DNA of 17,699 nt from Anaerolineales bacterium UBA1429 (GCA_002329325.1 DCTX01000026.1:166216-183914); one strand, 5' to 3'; shown: positions 1 through 6,805, counted from the first letter of the stretch. Made by a program: numbers and translations. The notes: a model not told the origin generated them from the sequence alone.

Positions 1-105
1 GGTCAGGTCCACGCCGCGCAGCACCAGCTCGGCCTCGCGGCCGGGCAGCGAGGCCGGATAGCGGTAGCGCAGACCCCTGACGGCGATGACGGGCGCTTCG
101 GCCAC
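1..105 (-). CDS. ECF-type transporter ATPase, N-terminal fragment
   Basis: This is the first 35 codons of a gene that runs off the left edge. The GTG start (105..103) shares one base with the TAG stop of the S-component gene (TAGTG overlap), so the two are translationally coupled. The protein begins MAEAPVIAVRGLRYRYP and continues to VLRGVDLT, the usual first two beta strands of an ABC ATPase with the aromatic 'RYRYP' that stacks on ATP. The Walker A region lies outside the window. Position directly after an S component points to an energy-coupling ATPase (EcfA type) that powers vitamin or precursor uptake. The fragment alone cannot distinguish EcfA1, EcfA2 or a fused double ATPase. Confidence 0.8.
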   Translation of the reverse strand, partial: MAEAPVIAVRGLRYRYPASLPGREAELVLRGVDLT

Positions 106-674
106 TAGGAGTGCGTTTCTTCTTCAGACCAGGCAGCGCCCCGCCCCAGCCGATCCAGCGGCGGGAAGGCCCGACGCACGGCGTAGAACAGGGGGATGCC
201 CACTAGGGCGCCCGCGGCGGCCTGGATCAGGTTCACCGGCACCTCGGCCAGGGCCACGCCCCAGTCGCCGATCAGGATCGCAGCGCCCCCCACATAGTAG
301 AACGCCACCATCACCAGGGAGCCCAGCAACCAGCCCAGGATGATGGCCGGGAAGGCGCGCCTGCGCCCCAAATAGCCGATGATCAGGCCCTCGATGCCGT
401 GGGCCAGGAAGGATAGGGCCGCCCACTGGGCATAGCCGCCCACCACGTCGGCCAGGGCGGTGCCCAGCCCGCCCGCCACCAGCCCCACCCAGGGGCCAAA
501 GGCCAGCCCGGCAAAGGTGATGGCCACATCGGAAAAGTTGAAATAGCCCTGGGTGGCCGGGATCGGCACGCGGATCAGCAGCGTGAACACCGCCGTCACC
601 GCGATCATCACCGCCGCCAGCGCCACCGTCCCCGCGCTCAAAGAGACTCGACCCGCTTTCCGCGTCCTGTGCAT
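105..674 (-). CDS. ECF transporter S component (substrate-binding membrane subunit)
   Basis: This 189-residue integral membrane protein has about six hydrophobic segments, from residue 14 to residue 165. The segment with 'GYFNFSDVAITFAGLAFGP' followed by 'GLGTALADVVGGY' is the recognisable core of the PF07155-like S-component group (once DUF1393), which includes vitamin and hydroxymethylpyrimidine-type transporters. S components bind the substrate in the membrane and dock on a shared EcfT/EcfA module. The ATG is preceded by GGAGAGGTG. It lies 36 bp after mazG and overlaps the ATPase gene downstream by one base, so it is the middle gene of an operon. No riboswitch was recognised ahead of it, so the substrate is not assigned. 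The short Glu-rich tail is likely cytoplasmic. Confidence 0.85.
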   Translation of the reverse strand: MHRTRKAGRVSLSAGTVALAAVMIAVTAVFTLLIRVPIPATQGYFNFSDVAITFAGLAFGPWVGLVAGGLGTALADVVGGYAQWAALSFLAHGIEGLIIGYLGRRRAFPAIILGWLLGSLVMVAFYYVGGAAILIGDWGVALAEVPVNLIQAAAGALVGIPLFYAVRRAFPPLDRLGRGAAWSEEETHS

Positions 675-686
675 GTTGCACCTCTC

Positions 687-706
687 CGCCCTGTCAGTTC
701 AGGGCG
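687..706 (-). other. Intercistronic inverted repeat between mazG and the S-component gene
   Basis: Perfect 7-bp arms CGCCCTG (687-693) and CAGGGCG (700-706) flank a 6-nt loop. The hairpin sits just after the mazG stop and ends immediately before the Shine-Dalgarno of the S-component gene. There is no U-run after it, so it is more likely an mRNA processing or stability element than a terminator. Its function is inferred. Confidence 0.4.
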
Positions 707-710
707 AACC

Positions 711-2186
711 TCACTGCGCCCCCGATAGCGGGCCATCCCCTGCCTTGGCCTGTTCCCACAGCCGGTCCAGCTCGGCGGGCGACATCTCCTCCAGGGGGGT
801 GCCCAGGCGATGGGCCTCGGCTTCCATGCGCCCAAAGCGCTGTCGGAAGCGCAGGTTGGCCTCACGCAGGGCGCTCTCGGGATCGATGTCGTGCCAGCGC
901 GCCAGGTTCACCAGGGTAAAGAGCACGTCGCCCAGCTCGGCAGCCCGGCCGGGCCCATCGGGCGCATTCACAAACTCGTCCATCTCCTCTTTGAGCTTGG
1001 CTGCCACACCGTCAACCGTAGGCCAATCGAACCCCACCCGCGCCACCCGGTGCTGAATCGCCATCGCCTGAGAGAGGGCGGGCAAGGCCGCGTTGATGCT
1101 GGCCAGCATGGAGGTAAAGACCTCGCTCTGCTCGCCCCGCTCTTGCCGCTTGATCTGCTCCCAGTTGAGCAACACTGCCTGGGCATCCTCGACCTCTTCG
1201 CCGGCGAACACGTGGGGGTGGCGCCGCACCAGCTTCTCGATGGCATAGCGCATGCTATCCACCAGGCGGAAATCGCCGTCTTCGGTGGCGATCTGGGCGT
1301 GAAAGAGCACTTGCAACAGCAGATCGCCCAGCTCCTCACAAAGGGCGTGCATGTCGCCGTCGTCCAGCGCCTCTAGCACCTCGTAGGTCTCCTCCAGCAG
1401 CGAGCCGCGCAACGACTCGTGGGTCTGCTCGCGATCCCAGGGGCAGCCGTCGGGCGCCCGCAGCCGCGCCATCACGTCCTGATAGGAGGAGAACGAGCTG
1501 GGCGCCGGCAGCGCCGGGACAAAGACCGACGAGAGGTGGTCCAGCTCGTCCTGGCGGTCCAGCTCGTAGAGCGGCATCTCGCGCACCATCTGATCGCCCA
1601 ATCCGGCGTGGCGCACCAGCCGCACAGGGTGCTCCTCAGGATAGAGGCTCAACAGGGTCATCTTGATCTCGGCAGCCATCTGGCGGTTGTACACCTGCAC
1701 CACCAGCGCGGGCACGTCCGGATCCAGGGGCGGATGGTGGCGCCGGGCCAGCGATGTGCCATCACAGATCTGCAGGCCATCGAAGGGATCGCAGCCCAGG
1801 GCCTGGCAGGTCGGCTCCAGGAAGCTCACCCCCGGCACCAGGCGCACGCCCAGCCCCTGCGCCTCGGCCTGGGCCAGGATCAGGCGCACCGTGGTCTCGC
1901 CCATGCACGGGTCGCCGGGCACGGCGTACACCACCCCACCCTCCTGCATGCCCAGGGCCACCACCTGGCGGGCGATCTCGGCGTACACTTCGTCAAAGCT
2001 GGCGTGCCGTTCGTAGAGGGCGTCAAAGCTGTGATAGGCCGGCCCCTTGGGCAGAGCGTCTACACAGGGATGCTGCCGCGTGCGCAGGTAGACGCTGGCG
2101 GCGCCCTCCAGCGCCGCCCAGGCGGCGCGGGTGATCAGGTCGGGGTCGCCGGGGCCCAGCCCGACGATGGTGATGTGGCTCTGCAT
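711..2186 (-). CDS. mazG: Tetrapyrrole-methylase-like / MazG nucleotide pyrophosphohydrolase fusion (YabN type)
   Basis: The 491-residue protein has two parts. Residues 1-220 resemble the corrin/porphyrin methyltransferase fold (start 'HITIVGLGPGDPDLIT', then 'VYAVPGDPCMGETTV'). Residues about 235-470 carry two MazG repeats. The first has 'CPWDREQTHESL', the metal-binding EETYE and ELGDLLLQ motifs, and 'RRHPHVF'. The second has 'EEMDEF' and 'ELGDVLF'. This is the architecture of Bacillus YabN. MazG hydrolyses NTPs and dNTPs to the monophosphate plus pyrophosphate and clears aberrant nucleotides; in Escherichia coli it also affects ppGpp levels. The role of the methylase-like part in these fusions is not established. 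The ATG fits the methylase N-terminus, but GAGGAGGG lies about 13 nt upstream, a long spacing. It heads an operon with the ECF genes and diverges from rel, the ppGpp gene. Confidence 0.93.
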   Translation of the reverse strand: MQSHITIVGLGPGDPDLITRAAWAALEGAASVYLRTRQHPCVDALPKGPAYHSFDALYERHASFDEVYAEIARQVVALGMQEGGVVYAVPGDPCMGETTVRLILAQAEAQGLGVRLVPGVSFLEPTCQALGCDPFDGLQICDGTSLARRHHPPLDPDVPALVVQVYNRQMAAEIKMTLLSLYPEEHPVRLVRHAGLGDQMVREMPLYELDRQDELDHLSSVFVPALPAPSSFSSYQDVMARLRAPDGCPWDREQTHESLRGSLLEETYEVLEALDDGDMHALCEELGDLLLQVLFHAQIATEDGDFRLVDSMRYAIEKLVRRHPHVFAGEEVEDAQAVLLNWEQIKRQERGEQSEVFTSMLASINAALPALSQAMAIQHRVARVGFDWPTVDGVAAKLKEEMDEFVNAPDGPGRAAELGDVLFTLVNLARWHDIDPESALREANLRFRQRFGRMEAEAHRLGTPLEEMSPAELDRLWEQAKAGDGPLSGAQ

Positions 2187-2218
2187 AGGCTGCCGTTTGC
2201 CCTCCTCGTGTTGGGGGC

Positions 2219-2247
2219 ATTATAGCGCCGTGGCGTCCGCGCGCCAA
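2219..2247 (-). promoter_or_regulatory. Sigma70-type promoter of mazG operon
   Basis: On the minus strand, TTGGCG (2247-2242), a 17-nt spacer and a perfect TATAAT (2224-2219) predict a transcript start near 2212. This gives a leader of about 25 nt that contains the Shine-Dalgarno sequence. Confidence 0.75.
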
Positions 2248-2320
2248 AGAGGAGCGGCGCCCGGCCCGCGCCAAAACTAGACATAAACCCCCCTGCTTGC
2301 TGTTCGATAGGTCGGTTTCG

Positions 2321-2329
2321 TGGTATACT
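2321..2329 (+). promoter_or_regulatory. Extended -10 promoter of rel, implying a leaderless mRNA
   Basis: TGGTATACT contains an extended -10 element (TG, one base, TATACT at 2324-2329). Transcription would start at about 2335-2336, on the ATG itself (2335). No clear -35 lies at 17 nt, which is tolerated by extended -10 promoters. No usable Shine-Dalgarno precedes the ATG: the only AGGG is one base from it. Confidence 0.7.
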
Positions 2330-2334
2330 AGGGC

Positions 2335-4503
2335 ATGATGACTACCACACTTGAGGTCACCGCTCTGCCTGCCCAGGCGGAGGAGCTTTTCGAGCGGGTC
2401 AAGCGTCTCTACCCCGAGGCGCTTGAGCGGGTGACGCGCGCCGTCGAGTTCGCGGCCCAGGTGCACGGTGGGCAGTTGCGCGCCTCTGGCGAGGCGTACG
2501 TCATGCACCCCATCGAGGTGGCCATCATCCTCCTGGATCTGCGCCTCGACCAGGATTCGGTCATCGCCGCCATTCTGCACGACGTGATCGAAGACACCCC
2601 CATCACCCACGAGGAGCTGCGCCGCGAGTTCGGCGAGAGCGTCGCCACCCTGGTGGAGGGGGTCACCAAACTCAAGCGCGTCAAGCTCAAGAGCAAGGTG
2701 GACCGGGTAGACCTGGATGAGGAGCAGGCCGAGAACCTGCGCAAGATGTTCCTGGCCATGGTCAACGACATCCGTGTCGTGATCATCAAGCTTGCCGATC
2801 GCCTCCATAACATGCGCACCCTGGGCTATCTGCCGGCGGAGAAGCAGCAGCGAGTGGCCCGCGAGACCCTGGACGTATTCGCGCCCCTGGCGAACCGCCT
2901 AGGTATCTGGCAGATCAAGTGGCAGCTCGAGGACCTATCCTTCCGCTACCTGGAGCCAGAGCAATACCACACCGTGGCGCGGCTGTTGGCCGAGCAGCGC
3001 GCCCAGCGCGCCGAGTATCTAGAGCGGGCCATCGCCGTCATGCGCGAGCGCCTCGACCAGGAGGGCATCCGATACCGCATCACAGGCCGCCCCAAACACC
3101 TGTACAGCATCTACCGCAAGATGCTGGAGAAGGATCGCGAGTTCGACCAGATCTATGACCTGCACGGCATCCGGATCATCGTCGAGCAAGAGCGCGAGTG
3201 CTACCATGTGCTGGGCATCGTCCACAGCCTGTGGCGGCCCATCTCGGGCGAGTTCGATGACTATATCGCGCTGCCCAAGGACAACGGCTACCAATCGCTG
3301 CATACCGCCGTCATCGCCCTGGAGGGCAAGCCGCTGGAGGTGCAGATCCGCACCGAGGCCATGCACCAGATCGCCGAGTACGGTGTGGCGGCCCACTGGC
3401 GCTACAAGGAAGGCGTCGCCCTGGATGAGAGCCTGCAGGATCGACTCATCTGGCTGCGCCAGGCGCAGGAGCTGCCTGAGGAATCCGATGACGCCCTCCA
3501 GTTCGTGGATTCCCTCAAGAGCGACGTCTTTGCCGAGCGGGTGTACGTCTTTACGCCGCGCGGCGATATCGTGGACCTGCCCAAGGGGTCCACGCCGGTG
3601 GATTTCGCCTACCTGATCCACAGCGAGATCGGCCACCGCTGCCGCGGCGCCAAGATAGACGGGCGCCTGGTCTCCCTGGACTATCAGCTCCAGACGGGCG
3701 AGCAGGTGGAGATCCTGACGGCCAAACAGGGCGGCCCCAGCCGCGACTGGCTGAACCCTCACCTGAACTATGTTGCCACCCTGAGAGCCCGTCAAAAAAT
3801 CCGGCGCTGGTTCCGTCGCCAGGAGCGCGACCAGAACATCGTCCTGGGCCGCGAGATCCTGGATCGAGAGATGCGCCGCCTCGGCTTTGACCAGGAGTCC
3901 TACGCCGAGATCGCCGCCCTGTTCAATTATGACAAGGTGGAAGACTTCATGGCGGCGCTGGGCTATGGCGATATCTCCGCCGCCCAGATCGCCAACAAGA
4001 TCGACACCGCCACCTCGCGCAGCGAACAGCTCAAGTTCAAGGCCATCCCCGAGCAGACGGTCTCGGACATCCGGGTCAAGGGCGTGGGCGACCTGTATAC
4101 CCGCCTGGCCCCCTGCTGCAACCCCGTACCCGGCGACGGCATCGTCGGCTATATCACCCGCGGCAAGGGCGTGACGGTGCACCGGGTGGATTGCCCCAAC
4201 ATCGTCCACCTGCAGGATCGCGAGCGGCTGGTGGCCGTCTCTTGGGGCGAGGCCCATGAGGAGTACCCGGTGCAGGTCGAGATCGAGGCCATCGACCGGC
4301 GCGGCCTGCTGCGGGACATCGCAGGCGAGATCGCCGATCTGGGCCTCAACATGAGCGCGGCCCATGTGGATACCCACACCGACCACACGGCCATCATCAC
4401 CCTCACCGTGGGCGTCGAAGGGATCAGCCAGCTCTCTACGCTGATGACCCGCCTGCAAAGCATCCGCGACGTGCTGGACGTGCGTCGCCAGCGCTCGGGC
4501 TGA
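2335..4503 (+). CDS. rel: Bifunctional (p)ppGpp synthetase/hydrolase (RelA/SpoT family)
   Basis: The 722-residue long-form RSH enzyme makes and degrades the stringent-response alarmone (p)ppGpp. Domains in order: HD hydrolase (about 25-200) with H44 in 'VHGGQ', H58 in 'MHPIE', H82-D83 in 'HDVIEDT' and the downstream 'KLADRLHNMRTL', all intact; synthetase (about 235-350) with 'LPKDNGYQSLHTAV'; TGS (about 403-463); a zinc-finger-like region with 'APCCNPVPGDG' and 'HRVDCPN'; and a C-terminal ACT domain (about 640-715). The loop before the synthetase motif reads E306-F-D-D309, the EXDD form typical of synthetase-only RelA, whereas bifunctional Rel usually has RXKD. Two adjacent ATGs lie at 2335 and 2338, and the first is placed by the promoter. 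No ribosome-binding site is visible. It diverges from mazG, another gene tied to nucleotide stress. Identity is certain; balance between the two activities is not. Confidence 0.97.
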   Translation: MMTTTLEVTALPAQAEELFERVKRLYPEALERVTRAVEFAAQVHGGQLRASGEAYVMHPIEVAIILLDLRLDQDSVIAAILHDVIEDTPITHEELRREFGESVATLVEGVTKLKRVKLKSKVDRVDLDEEQAENLRKMFLAMVNDIRVVIIKLADRLHNMRTLGYLPAEKQQRVARETLDVFAPLANRLGIWQIKWQLEDLSFRYLEPEQYHTVARLLAEQRAQRAEYLERAIAVMRERLDQEGIRYRITGRPKHLYSIYRKMLEKDREFDQIYDLHGIRIIVEQERECYHVLGIVHSLWRPISGEFDDYIALPKDNGYQSLHTAVIALEGKPLEVQIRTEAMHQIAEYGVAAHWRYKEGVALDESLQDRLIWLRQAQELPEESDDALQFVDSLKSDVFAERVYVFTPRGDIVDLPKGSTPVDFAYLIHSEIGHRCRGAKIDGRLVSLDYQLQTGEQVEILTAKQGGPSRDWLNPHLNYVATLRARQKIRRWFRRQERDQNIVLGREILDREMRRLGFDQESYAEIAALFNYDKVEDFMAALGYGDISAAQIANKIDTATSRSEQLKFKAIPEQTVSDIRVKGVGDLYTRLAPCCNPVPGDGIVGYITRGKGVTVHRVDCPNIVHLQDRERLVAVSWGEAHEEYPVQVEIEAIDRRGLLRDIAGEIADLGLNMSAAHVDTHTDHTAIITLTVGVEGISQLSTLMTRLQSIRDVLDVRRQRSG

Positions 4504-4522
4504 GCCGAGGCCTCCGTATACG

Positions 4523-4554
4523 AAACGAGGCGCCCCGTTTGGGGCGCCTCGTTT
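4523..4554. terminator. Bidirectional terminator-like hairpin between rel and the PpiC gene
   Basis: Perfect 14-bp arms AAACGAGGCGCCCC (4523-4536) and GGGGCGCCTCGTTT (4541-4554) have a GTTT loop. It lies between two convergent genes. The T content after the stem is small (GTTTGGCTT), so termination relies mainly on a very strong GC stem. Confidence 0.8.
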
Positions 4555-4575
4555 GGCTTGCGGGAGCGTGCGGCC

Positions 4576-5790
4576 TCAGGAGGGCACCATGGATTCGTCC
4601 CAATAGATCTCGATGCCCTCGTCGCTCTTTTGCGCTTCGTACCACTCGTCCAGTTGCAGCCGCTGGTAGCGCTCCACATCGGCCTCTTCGAGAGGCCGCT
4701 CGGCATCGCGCTCTAGCACACGGATGATGTGAAAGCCGAACTGGGATTGCACCGGATCGCTGGTCTCGCCGGGCGCCAGGCCGAAAGCGGCCTCCTCAAA
4801 GGGTTCCACCATCCAGCCGCGGGGGAACCAGCCCAGGTCGCCCCCCTCCTGGCCGCTGGTGGTATCCAGCGAGAGCTCGCGCGCCAGGTCTTCAAAGGCC
4901 TCGCCGGCAGCCAGCCGGGCCAGGACCTGCTCGGCCTCCTCCTGGGTCTCCACCAGGATGTGCAGCGCGTGGACCTGCTCCGCCGTGGTGGGCATCTCGG
5001 CCATCAGAGCTTCCTCCACCTTGGTGCGGTAGAGGGACGATTCCAGCATGGTGCGAAACTCTTGCTCGCTGTAGCCCGTGGCCTCACGGATGGCCTGAAA
5101 GTAGCCGGTGGAGCTCTCGACGAACTCGTCGTAGGTCATGGGCGCCGGCGTGGGCTCCGCCTCGGGCGTGGAGCCTTCCGTCACGGTGATGCCCTCGGTC
5201 GCGGTGAGGCCCTGGGTGGCCGTCACGCCCTCGGTCGTCGTGATGGGAACGGCCGTCTCAACGGCGACCGGCTCCGGCGTGGGAGGGTTGCGGTCATAGC
5301 CGAACTGGCTCTCCAGCTCGAGCTGCACCTCCTCCTCGCTGACGGTGATGCCGCGCCGCTCCGCCTCCTGGCGGATGATGCGATCCTCGATCAGGTCGTC
5401 CACCATGCTCTGGGGCAGGTTCGCCAGCTCATCCTGGGCAAGCTGGATCTGCTGATCCAGGTACTGCACCAGGAACTCCTGGCCATCCAGCGCCGCGTAC
5501 CCATCGCGCTGGTTCTGCAGGTTCGCGATGTAGAGACTGGTCGAATACTCGCGGAACCGGAGCGCGCTCTGATACTCGTCCAGGCGGATCAGCTCGCCGT
5601 GCACGCTGGCCACCGGGCGGCGGGGCTTGGCAACGTATTCGGCATAGACCCCCCAGCCCATCAGAAGGACGATCAGCGCAAAAAGCGCCACCGAGCCGAT
5701 ATGGATCCAGCGTCGCAGGACGGCCTCTCGCTGCAGACGCGAGACTGTCCTGCGGTTGGGGTGGACGGTGCGTTTGACTCGTTTGGCCAT
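4576..5790 (-). CDS. Membrane-anchored PpiC-type peptidyl-prolyl cis-trans isomerase (foldase)
   Basis: The 404-residue protein starts with a basic cytoplasmic tail (MAKRVKRTVHPNRRT), then one transmembrane helix (about 31-50) that anchors an extracytoplasmic chaperone. Residues about 60-265 form a SurA/PrsA-like N-domain interrupted by a Thr/Glu/Pro-rich stretch (about 168-217). Residues about 272-360 are a parvulin domain: 'VHALHILVETQEEAEQVL', 'LARELSLDTTSGQEGGDLGWFPRG', 'MVEPFEEAAFGL' and 'SQFGFHIIRVLE'. Such proteins help fold exported proteins. There is no lipobox, unlike Gram-positive PrsA lipoproteins. The ATG has GAGGAGGAAG with a 7-nt gap to the start codon. It follows the rpsF-rpsR operon, with a hairpin in between, and converges on rel. 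Which exported proteins it folds is not visible. Confidence 0.9.
   Translation of the reverse strand: MAKRVKRTVHPNRRTVSRLQREAVLRRWIHIGSVALFALIVLLMGWGVYAEYVAKPRRPVASVHGELIRLDEYQSALRFREYSTSLYIANLQNQRDGYAALDGQEFLVQYLDQQIQLAQDELANLPQSMVDDLIEDRIIRQEAERRGITVSEEEVQLELESQFGYDRNPPTPEPVAVETAVPITTTEGVTATQGLTATEGITVTEGSTPEAEPTPAPMTYDEFVESSTGYFQAIREATGYSEQEFRTMLESSLYRTKVEEALMAEMPTTAEQVHALHILVETQEEAEQVLARLAAGEAFEDLARELSLDTTSGQEGGDLGWFPRGWMVEPFEEAAFGLAPGETSDPVQSQFGFHIIRVLERDAERPLEEADVERYQRLQLDEWYEAQKSDEGIEIYWDESMVPS
5170..5241 (-). repeat. Four in-frame 18-bp repeats in the PpiC gene
   Basis: Residues 184-207 consist of four six-residue units of the form T-x-T-(E/Q)-G-(V/L/I/S): TTTEGV, TATQGL, TATEGI and TVTEGS. 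The matching DNA is four degenerate 18-bp units. They lie in the disordered linker of the chaperone domain and probably vary in number between strains (inference). Confidence 0.85.
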
Positions 5791-5819
5791 CAGGCTTCCT
5801 CCTCGGCCCTGGAAAGCAC

Positions 5820-5850
5820 GAGGGCATAGGATGAGTGATCCTATGCCCTC
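5820..5850 (-). terminator. Terminator-like hairpin after rpsR
   Basis: Perfect 13-bp arms GAGGGCATAGGAT (5820-5832) and ATCCTATGCCCTC (5838-5850) have a 5-nt loop. It lies between the rpsR stop and the start of the PpiC gene. On the minus strand it is followed by CGTGCTTTCC, a poor T-run. It most likely ends or attenuates the ribosomal protein transcript. Confidence 0.65.
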
Positions 5851-5880
5851 ATTGTACGCGGATAATGCCGAGCCCGGCGC

Positions 5881-6228
5881 CTAGCCGCGCGACTGGCCCG
5901 TCACAAAGGGCAACAACGCAATGTGCCTTGCCCGCTTGATGGCCTGCGCCAGCATGCGCTGGTGCTTGGCGCACGTGCCCGTTCGGCGGCGGGGCGCGAT
6001 GGCCCCACTGCGAGAGATGAACTGCTGCAGCATGCGCGCATCCTTGTAATCAATGCCGCTGACCTTGTCCGCGCAGAACTGGCAGACACGGCGGCGACGG
6101 CGCTGGCCGCGCCCGCCGCGCGAGCCATAGTCGCGGCTCTGGCCGCCCCGAGAGCGGTTATCTCGGCTGGAGCGGGTATCGCGCCTCTCGCGCGACTCGC
6201 CTTCCTGGTTCCTGGTATCCTGTGTCAA
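5881..6228 (-). CDS. rpsR: 30S ribosomal protein S18 with Arg-rich N-terminal extension
   Basis: The C-terminal ~70 residues are canonical S18: 'CQFCADKVSGIDYKDARMLQ', 'RRRTGTCAKHQR' and 'AIKRARHIALLPFV'. C49, C52, C86 and H89 form a likely zinc site. S18 binds S6 and 16S rRNA in the platform of the small subunit. The first ~47 residues are an extra low-complexity tail of Arg, Ser, Gly and Asp with RGG and SRD repeats; most S18 proteins are only about 75-90 residues. The TTG at 6228 is chosen because AGGGAGG ends 5 nt before it. An in-frame TTG at 6246 would add six residues but has a much poorer site. It follows rpsF by about 70 bp without the usual ssb gene. Confidence 0.93.
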   Translation of the reverse strand: MTQDTRNQEGESRERRDTRSSRDNRSRGGQSRDYGSRGGRGQRRRRRVCQFCADKVSGIDYKDARMLQQFISRSGAIAPRRRTGTCAKHQRMLAQAIKRARHIALLPFVTGQSRG

Positions 6229-6299
6229 GGTAGCCTCCCTATTCAAGAACCCCGATGGGGAAATGTCGTCTCAGAGTGCCCTACCACTGCCTGGGGCAG

Positions 6300-6701
6300 C
6301 TAAAGCGTCTCTTCCTCGGTTGCGGCCTCGTCCTCGGCCTCCGGCTCGGCAGCGACCTCATCCTCGGCAACGGCGGCCTCGGCAGGGGGCTCTGGCTCGG
6401 GCTCGGGGGTCATCTCCTCGTCCAGACGCACCAGCAGGTAGCGGATCGCGTCGTCCGAAAGCTTGAGCCTGCGCTCCAGCTCCTGGATGGTGGCACGTTC
6501 GAGGTTGAGGTACATGAGGACATAGTGGCCCTCCGTGTACTTGCGAATCGGGAAGGCCAGGCGACGACGGCCCATGGATTCGATGCGGACGATCTCGCCG
6601 CCGTTATCCACCACCACCTGGCGGAACGCGCCCACGGCGGCATCGAGGGCCTCTTCCTCAAGATTCGGCTGCAGGATCACGACCAGTTCATAGGTACGCA
6701 A
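6300..6701 (-). CDS. rpsF: 30S ribosomal protein S6 with acidic C-terminal tail
   Basis: Residues 1-93 form the S6 fold: 'RTYELVVILQPNL', 'VVVDNGGEIVRIESMGRRRL', 'AFPIRKYTEGHYVLMYLNL' and 'DDAIRYLLVRLDEE'. S6 pairs with S18 on the platform of the 30S subunit. Residues 94-133 are a tail rich in Glu, Ala and Pro with almost no basic residue. The start is the TTG at 6701, because GGAAGGAG lies 7 nt upstream and the family begins exactly at '(M)RTYE'. A longer ATG reading from 6815 would begin upstream of the predicted transcript start and is rejected. It is the first gene of a two-gene operon with rpsR. The 5' leader may carry S6:S18 feedback control. Confidence 0.96.
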   Translation of the reverse strand: MRTYELVVILQPNLEEEALDAAVGAFRQVVVDNGGEIVRIESMGRRRLAFPIRKYTEGHYVLMYLNLERATIQELERRLKLSDDAIRYLLVRLDEEMTPEPEPEPPAEAAVAEDEVAAEPEAEDEAATEEETL

Positions 6702-6799
6702 AGTTGCTCTCCTTCCTACGGAGTAGCCCCGGTCGGGCGTGTGCTTCCGCCGGAGCAGAAAGGGTGGTGCCGGCGCCGGGCTTGGCGCCGACCAAAACG
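6702..6799 (-). ncRNA. Candidate structured leader of rpsF (possible S6:S18-binding RNA)
   Basis: The predicted transcript starts near 6799, leaving about 98 nt before the rpsF start. On the minus strand GGTCGG (6793-6788) can pair with CCGACC (6736-6731), closing a domain that includes a smaller hairpin, TGCTCC...GGAAGCA (6757-6742). S6:S18-binding leaders ahead of rpsF are known in many bacteria. I see compatible structure but did not match the consensus residue by residue. Confidence 0.4.
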
Positions 6800-6805
6800 A
6801 ACTAG

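Noticed and set aside
1419..2225. Plus-strand open frame opposite mazG
   Set aside because: It is a His/Gln-rich shadow of the certain methylase-MazG gene.
3019..4458. Long minus-strand open frame (479 codons) opposite rel
   Set aside because: It is a mirror of the strongly biased codons of rel. It has no ribosome-binding site, no recognisable domain, and rel is certain.
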